Source of the DNA: Thraustochytrium sp. TN22
Lineage: Eukaryota; Sar; Bigyra; Thraustochytrida; Thraustochytriidae
Direction of reading: 5' to 3'
Assembly: GCA_013306675.1 (NCBI GenBank)
Contig: JABLUY010000006.1
Location: 62,001-126,000, forward strand
DNA: 64,000 nucleotides
Part shown: positions 18,177-26,496 of the stretch, in pieces
Numbering within the stretch: position 1 is the stretch's first letter
Layout of the letters: every line of letters begins with the position of its first letter
Translations under genes and position numbers: made by a program
The notes under the pieces: generated by a model
Database searches by the model: none
What the model saw: only the letters and a program-made list of their open reading frames with translations
Told to the model about the DNA's origin: nothing

Positions 18177-19121
18177 ATGGCATCGTCGTCGTCCTACGCG
18201 CCGCCCATCGTGCCGCCGCAGCCGGAAGGAGCGGCGCAAGTTGAGGAGGCGGCGGCCGCGCCCAGCCTGGCCGACGTGGGGCGCGCTGTCCGCACACTCG
18301 TGATCGCGCTGCCGAGCTGCAAGACGGATGGCGTGCACGTGGAGCAGCTGGCCGCCACCAAGAATCTTGACGCGGACACGCTGACGCACGCTGCGCGCCT
18401 GCTCAGCGAGACCGGTCTCGTTAAGCTGACCTGGGACGCGGACGCCAACTCGGCCGTCGTCGCGCCGGACGAGTCCTTCGACGCCGGCGAGGAGGGTACG
18501 AAGAGCCCGGGCGATGCCAGAGGTGCTGCTTCGATGCTCAAGACCCTCGCCGCGCGCGCCGAAGTCGCCGACGCAGAACTTGAGCTCGCACTCCTCAGCG
18601 AAATGATCGAGCTCTTCAAGCGTCTCCTCGTCTCGTCGGTGCGCGCCCAGGATTTCCAGCATCTGTACATTAGCACGGGCGACCTCCGCCGCGACAGCAA
18701 CTTCGCGGACGCCCAAAACCTTCTGGTTCGCGGCCCCAAGTGCACAAAACTTATCGTCAAGGAGGATGCGGACGGGAATGCCTTTCAACTTCGCTTCGAG
18801 ATCCCGGAAGGCGGGCTCGTCGCACCTGGCGAGGAGCCCACCATGTCTGTCTATCTTATACAGGAGGGCCAGCTCGTTCAACTCGGCGCGAGCGACGCCG
18901 GAGGGAGGCCAGCAGAGCCAGCAGAGCCAACAGAGCCGGGCGCGGCCGCGGTCTCGTCGTCGTCGTCGTCGTCGTCCGGCCCGGAGCAAGCAGGAGAGAT
19001 CGCCAAAGTTGAGGACGGCCCGTCCAAGCGCGCTCGCGAGCCACTCAGCGCGCTCAGCAGCGACGAGTGCTCTCCGGCCACGCGCAAGTCGCGGAGAGCT
19101 CGTCGGAAGGTGCATGCATAG
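18177..19121 (+). CDS. E2F-like winged-helix protein, divergent
   Basis: The ATG at 18177 gives 314 residues. Residues of about 35-90 resemble a winged helix of the E2F/DP type: a regulatory first helix, DGVHVEQLAATKNLD, and a helix ending ARLLSETGLVKL, comparable to the NVLEGIGLI end of the E2F recognition helix. Residues of about 130-225 resemble the E2F coiled-coil/marked-box: a Leu-rich helix, YISTGDLRRDSNFADAQNLL, and a beta-rich RGPKCTKLIV segment. The DNA-contact RRxYD motif is replaced (DADTLTHA), so normal E2F-site binding is doubtful. A poly-Ser run and a basic tail (RKSRRARRK, possible nuclear signal) close the protein. Its last 68 coding bases overlap the opposite-strand gene. Coding status is secure, the family is tentative. 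Confidence 0.6.
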   Translation: MASSSSYAPPIVPPQPEGAAQVEEAAAAPSLADVGRAVRTLVIALPSCKTDGVHVEQLAATKNLDADTLTHAARLLSETGLVKLTWDADANSAVVAPDESFDAGEEGTKSPGDARGAASMLKTLAARAEVADAELELALLSEMIELFKRLLVSSVRAQDFQHLYISTGDLRRDSNFADAQNLLVRGPKCTKLIVKEDADGNAFQLRFEIPEGGLVAPGEEPTMSVYLIQEGQLVQLGASDAGGRPAEPAEPTEPGAAAVSSSSSSSSGPEQAGEIAKVEDGPSKRAREPLSALSSDECSPATRKSRRARRKVHA

Positions 19122-19793
19122 GAGTTGCTTGCGCCGCGTCGCTCGTATCGAGCAGTGCACGTGCGAGCCCGGCTAGCGAGCTCATGAGCGCCTCGCCCGC
19201 TGGTCGCTCTGGCTCGCGCACAGCGCCTACACGCCAGAGCCACTCGAGTAGCGCCGCGCAGCCGAACCCGTTGCTGCCGTCGCCCGAGTCCGTCACCGCG
19301 CAGCGGTCAAAGAGTGTCTGGACCACGTCCTCCGCACCGGCGAGCCCAAGGGCCTGCGCCAGCAGCCCGGCGTCCTCCCGCGTCCACGGCGCCCGCGACT
19401 CGTGCACAGCTTGCACGCCGCGATGCTGCGCAAGCGCTGTGCGCAGGAAGTCCTCCTCCATCATACCCTGCGGGCATGTCCACTCCGGAAAGATGTCACC
19501 GCTCGCCTCGAAACGTGCACGCGCCGTTTTGAGGACACGTAGAGGCCAATCTGCCTTGCTGCCCACCAGCAGGCTCACGGCGCATGCCATGCTTTCCAGA
19601 TCCAGAGGCGCGTCCAGCGTTGCGACGAGCGTGTCAGCGTTGCACTCTGCTGCGAGCCGCGCGAGCCGCTCGTCGCTAAGGAGGCCAAAGTCGCGCACGA
19701 AGGTGCCCACGTCGCGGCCCGTCGCGTCGCCCGTCCCCCCCGCGTATGCCAAAAGCACCTGACAGACCGCCGGGTCAGCGAGCTCCTGGAGCA

Positions 19794-19824
<31 letters not shown>

Positions 19825-22044
19825 CTGACTCCGATTCCGACGCAAGGCTTGGTTCGCGGCCGTACGCTGCCACGCGCGGACAACGCGCCGCAAAAGGCAC
19901 ACCACATAGTGCAGGCGCGCGGCGCGAGTCCGCATCTGGAGGCTTCGCAGCTCCGCGCAAACCATCCGCTTTCGCTTCCGCGTCAGCTTACGCTCCGCGG
20001 CATACCGGTGTGCTCGCGTTTGCTGAGCCGTGGCCGTCCACGAGCGCCACTTGAGGTAGGCGCGTCGCTGCCGCGCGTGCCGCTGTATTCTCTGAAAGTG
20101 CATGTGAATGCGATCTTGTTTTTTCCACATCGCGAAGCCGGCACGAAGCACTTCCTGATTCATGAGCTGATCCACTCGTCGCATCGCAACCGCGCGGTCC
20201 TTGTCGAAAGCGATCCGCGCTCGCCAGCTTCGCAGCGACTCGGCAAGCGTAGTGCGACGCAGCGTGGCGTGCAATAACGTCAGAGCCCGACTCCACAAGC
20301 GCCACCTTGCGAATGCAGCGCGAAGCATTGCCTGCCTCGCGAGCTGACCCACACGTTGCATCACGAGCGCTTGGGCCTTGATGACAGCGATGCGCGCTCG
20401 CCAGCTTCGCAGCGACTCGGCAAGGGCCGTGCGACGCAGCGTGGCGTGCAATAAGGTCAGAGCCTGACCCCACAAGCGCCACCTTGCGAAAGCAGCGCGA
20501 AGCGTTGCCTGCCTCGCGAGCCGACCCACACGTCGCAACGCGAGCGCTTGAGCTTTGATGTAAGCAACGTACGCGCCCCAGCGCTGCAGCGACTTCGCGA
20601 GCGTAGTACGGCGCAACGCGTCGCGCAGCACCGAGACTCGGAGATTCGAGCGCCACGTCGCGAGAGCAGCCCGGAGCGTCCCACGCCTCGCTAGCTGGTC
20701 CACGCGTCGCATCAAAAGCGCTCGAGCCTTGTTGAAAGCGATGCAGGCGCACCAGCGTTGCAGGGACTGGGCGAGCGCAGTGCGACGTAGCGCGGCACCC
20801 CACGCCAAAGCCCGAGCATTCAACCGCCACGTTGCGAGAGCAGCACGAAGCATCCCTCGCCTCGCTAGCTGACCAGCCCGCCGCAGCGCATGCGCCTGGG
20901 CACGATTGTGTGCAGCGCGCCTGTGCCAGCGCTGCAAAGCCAGGCCAAGCGTAGCGCGACGCTTGACGAGCGCAGCGCGCCGAAGTGACAAGGATCGACA
21001 GCGCACAAAGACAGTCCGCGCGCGCCACGACTGCAGTGCCAGCCGCTGACCTTGAAGCCTCGCGAGGGCCCACACGCGACCTAGGGCAAGACCCTGGGCG
21101 CGGGCGCGCGCCGTGGCGTACCGCCACCCTGCCATGCCATCGCGAAGCCCGTGCAGGTGGACGAGCGCGCGCAGACGGTACAGCGCCAGCTCTCTCTCGT
21201 GCGCCAGCGCTGCGCGGGCTTGCCATTGAATGAGACCATTTCGAAGATCGTGGCGCTGCTGGAGCGTCTGCACTCGGCGCAGAGCAAGGACTTGGCCACG
21301 GCGACGTGCGACATGCGACTGCCATCTGCTCATACTTGCGCGCAGCGAGCAGCGACTCACGAGCGAGGCTACGCAGCGGAGGGCGTGCGCCCTCCGCCGT
21401 TGCACGCGCGAGACGTGCGCATGCCATGCCTTGAAGTGCGCCCCGGCGCACGCACGCAAGGCGTCCTGTCGCCAGGCATGGAGCGCACGGCGGAGCTCTG
21501 GGCGCGCCCCGAGGTCCTGCGACCGGCGCAGAGCCTCCTGGCGCCTGCGCTGCAGCTGGGTCCAGCCGTGCCAGGCGCCCAGGGCTGAGCGCAGGAGGGC
21601 CTGCTGGGCTGTGAACGCCTGCAGCGCCTCGAAGAGCTTGCCTTGGGTCTTCCAGCCGTGCACGTACTGCGCAAATTCGCTCTGCGGCGAGAGCAGCGTC
21701 GACGAAGGCGGTGGTACGTCGGCGTGCCGCGGCGGCGTGCTGCCCTGCTGCTGGGCCTCCTCGCGCCGCTCCCTGGCGATCTCGAGCATGCCTCTCCGCC
21801 TCGCCGGCGCGGGCGCGGCGTTCGCAGCAGGCTTGACCACGCGCGGCGCACAGAGCGCCTCGCTCACCGGCGCCGCGCCGCAGTTGCCGCGCAGTGCCAG
21901 GTTCTCGTTGTCCGCTGCCGCTGCCGCTGTCGCTGCCGCACGCCGTTTCCGTTCGCGCGCAGCACTTGCATCTGGGCCGCGTTGCTGGCCCGCCGCATCG
22001 CCGCGCCGGGCGCGCGGGCGCGGGGCCCGCGCCGTGGGCAGCAT
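19054..22044 (-). CDS. SFI1-like centrin-binding repeat protein
   Basis: The start is the first in-frame ATG (22044), giving 996 residues. After a basic, low-complexity N-terminus comes a long helical array (about residues 170-680) in which motifs such as LRAALATWR, LAESLRSWRAR and LALQRWHRR recur about every 30 residues. This Ala/Leu...Trp-Arg pattern is that of Sfi1-type repeats, each of which binds one centrin at centrioles, basal bodies or spindle poles. A poly-Pro run follows, then a C-terminal helical domain (about 750-996) that I do not recognise. The stop lies inside the coding end of the convergent E2F-like gene. The repeat assignment is good. Direct evidence of centrin binding is absent. 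Confidence 0.8.
20224..21105 (-). repeat. 177-bp tandem repeats inside the SFI1-like gene
   Basis: Equivalent positions marked by CCAGC(T/G)(T/C)(C/T)GCAG(C/G)GACT recur at 20224, 20401, 20578 and about 20753-20755, with a weaker copy near 20929: a 177-bp (59-residue) period, two Sfi1-type motifs per unit. The first two units are close to identical over long stretches, so the array has expanded recently. Confidence 0.8.
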
Positions 22045-22313
22045 GCCGCCCGCGGGCGGCCGCCGCCCCGCGCTGCGCCCTGCGGCCCCGCGCGGGCGAG
22101 AGCAGTGCCGGTCTGGTGACACGGGCTGGGCGCCCAGATCCGCGCGCTCAATTCAAAATTCCAACCATCACCCGTGCGCGCGGCCCACGCGCTCCGCGCC
22201 GCTTCGCTGCGCCGCGCCGCGCCGCGCTGCGCCGCGCGCCCGAGTGGTCTTGCTTGCAGCAAGTGCTGCTGCTGCCGCGCGCGCCGGTCACGGCAGGCAA
22301 GCCAAGGGCCGGG
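22045..22313. promoter_or_regulatory. Bidirectional promoter, SFI1-like / RMI1
   Basis: Only 269 bp separate the two divergent start codons. The spacer must hold both promoters and leaders. It contains GCCGCGC runs near 22207-22233. No TATA-like element is evident. Confidence 0.5.
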
Positions 22314-23195
22314 ATGGCGGCGGAGGTGGTGACGCTGCTGCACGAGGAGGAGGAGGAGGAGAAGCACCCGGCCGGCCTGCAGACCGCGCGAGAGGCCGAG
22401 CAGGAGAACGACGGCGCGCGGCTTCGCAACGAGCAGAACCAGCGCAATCGGCAAGCGCAGGCGCAGCAGCCCAAGATGCGGCGGCAGCAGGACGAGGATC
22501 CCGTCGAGATCGTCGAGGTGGCGGCCGCTGCAGCGCCGCGCGTGGACGCCACGTGCGGGCTCGTGCTGCGCGAGCGCTGGCTCAGGGCTGGGCCGCCCGA
22601 GAGCCTGCTGGAGCGTCTTTTGGACGCGGACCTGCGCGCCGCGAGCAGTGGGTCGACCTTGCCGCCAAATGTGGCCGACCTGCACGACGTCACGCTCGAG
22701 GGCAACATCTTGTTGCAAGTCGTGGCGGCCTCGGACGTGGCTTCCTCCAAGCGCGCGCTCAGTCGGAACCTGCGCGCCGCGCAGGAGGACGAGGAGGAGG
22801 ATGACTTGGCACCGCCTGGTCAGGGCGCACGTGCCATGCAACAACCAAGCGGCAATCGCCTGCTGAAGCTGGACCTCACAGACGGCAAGAACAGGCTCGT
22901 GGCCATGGAGTACTGCCGCGTCGAGGCGCTTCAGGGCTACCCAGGTGAGAAGCTGCTCGTCAAGAGCCCGGCGGTCCGGCGTGGCATTTTGCTCCTGACG
23001 CCAGACACGGTGAGCGTCTTGGGTGGAAAGGACCTCCGCGAGCGCCGCGCGGCCGCGCCCGCTGCAGCTCGCGCAAACCGAGCGATCGCAGCGGCGGCTG
23101 CGCCTGTTGCAGCAACAGTAGCAGCTGGAGGAGGAGGAGGAGGAGGAGGAGGAGCAGGGGCCGGAGCTAGGGCAGCGGCCGCGCCTCTATCAGCA

Positions 23196-23230
<35 letters not shown>

Positions 23231-23750
23231 GCCTGCTGTAGCCTCTGTGGCGCCAGCAGCACCGGCTGCACCGGTGCAGGCGCCTATCCCCGGAGCAAGT
23301 GTTGGGGTCCGTGCAATGGCCGCTGCACGGCCGACCGTCGACGCAGGAAGCGGGGAGTTCGCGTACTTGGAGGAGCTTCGCGCGGGCCAGACGGCTCTGG
23401 TGAAAGGTTTCGTTTCGGGCATTAGCAAGTTTGGCATCAGCGACGAGGGTTGCACGCTGCGACTGGAGATCGGCGACGGGCGGTCGGTGCGCGTTGCCAA
23501 GGTGGCGAGCGCTGCCTTGGAGATGCTGCTGGAGCGGCCGGTATCGGAGATCCAGGCACTGAAGAAGTCCGACCGGACGGCGTACCGCGCGCACATGGCG
23601 CGCGTGAGCAACAACGTGCGGAGTTTCGAGGGTCTCTTCCGCATTTCGCGCGCGGCGACGGGCGACGCACTGGAACTCTTGGGCGAGGCGAACGACCGCC
23701 TGGGCGCGTACGCTGACTACCTGCGGCGGTCTGCGCGGCAGCAGCACTGA
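22314..23750 (+). CDS. RMI1: RMI1, RecQ-mediated genome instability protein 1
   Basis: The ATG at 22314 gives 478 residues. An acidic/Gln-rich N-terminus precedes a helical DUF1767 segment (about residues 75-150, around LRERWLRAGPPESLLERLL and LHDVTLEGNILLQV). Then comes the RMI1 OB-fold: LLKLDLTDGKNRLVAMEYC, LQGYPGEKLLVKSPAVRRGILLL and SVLGGKD. A Gly/Ala-rich linker (about 265-330) leads to a second OB-like domain at the C-terminus (LVKGFVSGISKFG through AKVASAALEMLL). In the Top3-RMI-RecQ complex RMI1 stimulates double Holliday junction dissolution. It shares a short promoter with the SFI1-like gene and ends 24 bp from the convergent DPM2 stop. Confidence 0.88.
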
Positions 23751-23774
23751 GAGGAGACGATGGCAGGTGGGTGC

Positions 23775-24181
23775 TCATGGCGGTGGCGGCGGCGCGATGC
23801 TCAGGTAGTGGGCGCCGGCAAGCATCAGCACGCCACCGTAGGCGATTGCAAGGCCCAGCGCTGGGAGCAGCAGCGCGTAAATGCGCGGCGGAAAGAGGCG
23901 GCTTACCGGGTGGTCCTCGCCCGCGAGCGGCTGTTCGCCAGTCAGCCATGTCAGTCAGTCAAGCTGCCAGGCCCTCCCGCAAGCGCGGCCGCAAGCGCGG
24001 CCGCCAGCGCGGCCGCCAGCGCGCCGCGAGCGACGCCGCTTCTCTATCCTTCCTGCGTCCTTCGCGCGCACTCCCCTTGCCCGCCCTGGCCACGCACCGA
24101 GACGAAAATCCACGCTGCGAAGAAAGCAAAGACGGCCGCGGCCGCCGACGTCAGCGCGCCGAGCGCCGCGCGGTGGCCCAT
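23775..24181 (-). CDS. DPM2: DPM2, dolichol-phosphate mannose synthase subunit 2 (two exons)
   Basis: Exon 1 is 24181-24098, exon 2 is 23930-23775, and the intron is 23931-24097 (167 nt; donor GTGCGT, acceptor GAACAG, CTGAC branch-like sites 15-25 nt upstream). Splicing is phase 0 and gives 79 residues. The protein has two hydrophobic helices (AAAAVFAFFAAWIFVS and IYALLLPALGLAIAYGGVLM). The loop AWIFVSPLAGEDHPVS then RLFPPRIYA aligns without gaps to the AW...P...H...FLPR.YA core of DPM2, and length matches the family (about 84). DPM2 stabilises the mannosyl transferase DPM1 in the ER membrane and supports N-glycan and GPI synthesis. Neither exon is long enough to stand out alone. The short proline tail is unusual. 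Confidence 0.82.
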
Positions 24182-24753
24182 GTCCCCCGGCGCGCCCGCG
24201 CGGCGGCGCTCCAACGAGATCTGTCTGGCGGGCTGCTTTGAAGGCAGTGCGCGCATTGGACCGGAAAGCTGCGATCCGTTAGGCCGGCACTGCGAGACAG
24301 CAGCGCGAGTCGAGGTGGCAAGAAAGCAAGCAAGCAGCAAGCAAGCGAGCGAGCGAGCAGCAAGCAGCAGCCAGAGGCAGCAGCCTTGGTGCTGTTGAGG
24401 ACCGGGTCGAAGCGCATCGCTGTCGTGCTCGCTCTGACCGCATCGGCGCTCGCTCGCTCGGCACGGCGGCAGCGTGGCAACGGGCACGAGGCGCGGCGGC
24501 GAGCCGCGACTGACTTGCACGAGCTGCGAGCGAGGCGAGGCGAGGCGAGGCGAGGCGTGGCGAGGCGTGGCGAGGCGAGGAGAGGCGAGGAGAGGCGTGG
24601 CAAGGCCTGCGCCTGGAGGTGAGGAGCAGATTAGCGCGACGCGAGCAGGCCGGGGCAGAGGCGCTCGCGCGGCGCAGCGCCCCGGCCTCGGCGGGGCGGC
24701 GGCGATCGGTCGCACGACCGCACGGCCGCCCACCCTTGCGTGCGGAAGCGGAA
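24182..24753. other. Divergent spacer DPM2 / CDKL5-like kinase
   Basis: No further gene. The spacer carries a GCAAGCAAGC/GAGCGAGCGAGC-rich stretch (24326-24360) and a GAGGC pentamer array at 24530-24607, both likely in or near the leaders of the two genes. Confidence 0.5.
24530..24607. repeat. GCGAG pentamer array
   Basis: About fifteen GAGGC-type pentamers with scattered GTGGC variants lie about 150 bp upstream of the kinase start codon. Confidence 0.8.
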
Positions 24754-26496
24754 ATGAACAAGTACGAGGTGCAGGGGATCGTGGGTGAAGGTGCTTATGG
24801 CGTGGTGCTCAAGTGCCGGAACAAGGAGAGCGGCGAGGTGGTGGCGATCAAGAAGTTCAAGGAGGGCGAGGACGATGACGTGGTTCGCAAGACAACGCTG
24901 CGCGAGGTGAAGATCTTGCGCATGCTCAAGCACCCGAACATCGTGGACCTTCGCGAGGCGTTCAGGCGCAAGGGCAAGCTATACCTGGTGTTTGAGTACG
25001 TGCACAACAACCTGCTGGAGGTGCTGGAGGAGACACCGCACGGGCTCGACGAGGAGCTCGTGCGGCGGTACATCTTTCAGCTGTGCATGGCCATTTACTG
25101 GTGCCACAGCAATAACGTGATCCACCGCGACATCAAGCCGGAGAACCTGCTTGTGAATCGCGACCATACGTTGAAGCTGTGCGACTTTGGCTTCGCGCGT
25201 ACCATCAAGTCCGCGTCGCAGGCGCTGACGGACTATGTGTCGACGCGTTGGTACCGCGCTCCAGAGCTACTGCTGGGCAGCACGCACTACGATTGGAGCG
25301 TGGACTACTGGTCGATCGGGTGCATCATGGGCGAGCTCACGGACGGCCAGCCCATGTACCCAGGCGAGAGCGAGGTGGACCAGCTGTACATCATCCAGCG
25401 CATCCTGGGCCCGCTGACAGCGGAGCAGCATGAGCTGTTTCTGAGCAACCCTCGATTCGCCGGCCTCAAGTTCCCCTCCATGCACAACCCGGAGACGCTG
25501 CAGCGCAAGTACATGGGCAAGCTGGGCAAGCAGGCCATGTCCTTCATGACGAGTCTTATGCGCATGAACCCGCGTGATCGCCTGCAGGGCCGCGCGGCGC
25601 TGGAGCACCCGTATTTTGACGGTCTCAAGGAGGAGTTCTCCGAGATGTATGAGGCGCTCGGGCTCGGGTCGGCGCGCGAGGCGCCCAGGGCCGGGCCGGG
25701 GGCCAGCGAGCACGGAAGCTCGTCGTCCTCGTCTGCGGCGGCCTCTTCAAGCGCAAATGCGAGCGCCGCCGCGGCGGCCTCTGCTGGGACTGCGACGGCC
25801 GCCTCCCAGTCAGGAGGGGCTTCAGGGGACAGGCCTCCGACGGGAGGTCGCGGCGAGCTGCGCTCGCGCGGGCGGCGCAGCCGCGACGGTCGCCGCAGGG
25901 AGCGCGCCGAGCGGCGCGCAGGGTCGAACAAGCGCGCGTCGCAGCCGCAGCAGGTCTCTCTGGAGGAGAAGGAGTCGGACGCGAGCCCGGAGCACTCGGG
26001 GCGCGGCGGTGGCGCCGCGGACTTGGGCTCGGGCCGCAAGCGGGACGCCAAGTCGCGGCGCCACCGCGGCGAATCGGCAGGCTCGCAGAGTTCTCTCGGC
26101 ACCACGGACCTGGACCGTCACATGCAGCGCCGAAGAGACTCGGCTGGCCTGGAGCCGCAGCACAGCGGCAGCTCCGCCTACGCCCCGAACGTTGCGCCGC
26201 CCTCGGGCCGCCGCTCCAAGAAAAAGCACCGCCACGACGTTGAAGCCGACCTCGAGCCGCACCACCAGCCTCAGCATCAGCATCCGTTCCAGCACCAGCA
26301 CCAGCACCAGGCGTCCTGGCTCTCGCAGCCAGAGTTTAGCGCGTCTTCCGAGCGCTACTTGCCGCAGTTGCACGCCAGAGCCGTGCATGAGTCCAAGGTT
26401 GAGGTTCCCTTTGGCAAGCTGCACATGGGCGGCGCCTACGCGCAGCAGCGCGACATCTCCGCCATCCCGCACTTTCCTGCCTATCGCCACAAGTGA
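24754..26496 (+). CDS. CDKL5: CDKL5-like serine/threonine kinase
   Basis: The ATG at 24754 gives 580 residues. The kinase domain (about 4-288) follows animal CDKL5 closely: VGEGAYGVVLKCR, catalytic K33 in VVAIKKFKE, KLYLVFEYV, HRDIKPENLL with D126, LCDFGFAR, the MAPK-like activation motif T159-D-Y161, and STRWYRAPELLLG, DGQPMYPGESEVDQL. The C-terminal half is low-complexity: Ser/Ala runs, Arg-rich stretches and a His/Gln run. CDKL5-type kinases (for example LF5 in green algae) act at the proximal cilium and set its length, which fits the dynein and SFI1-like genes nearby. TDY rather than TEY is the form seen in CDKL1-type members, but the catalytic core is closest to CDKL5. Confidence 0.9.
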   Translation: MNKYEVQGIVGEGAYGVVLKCRNKESGEVVAIKKFKEGEDDDVVRKTTLREVKILRMLKHPNIVDLREAFRRKGKLYLVFEYVHNNLLEVLEETPHGLDEELVRRYIFQLCMAIYWCHSNNVIHRDIKPENLLVNRDHTLKLCDFGFARTIKSASQALTDYVSTRWYRAPELLLGSTHYDWSVDYWSIGCIMGELTDGQPMYPGESEVDQLYIIQRILGPLTAEQHELFLSNPRFAGLKFPSMHNPETLQRKYMGKLGKQAMSFMTSLMRMNPRDRLQGRAALEHPYFDGLKEEFSEMYEALGLGSAREAPRAGPGASEHGSSSSSSAAASSSANASAAAAASAGTATAASQSGGASGDRPPTGGRGELRSRGRRSRDGRRRERAERRAGSNKRASQPQQVSLEEKESDASPEHSGRGGGAADLGSGRKRDAKSRRHRGESAGSQSSLGTTDLDRHMQRRRDSAGLEPQHSGSSAYAPNVAPPSGRRSKKKHRHDVEADLEPHHQPQHQHPFQHQHQHQASWLSQPEFSASSERYLPQLHARAVHESKVEVPFGKLHMGGAYAQQRDISAIPHFPAYRHK

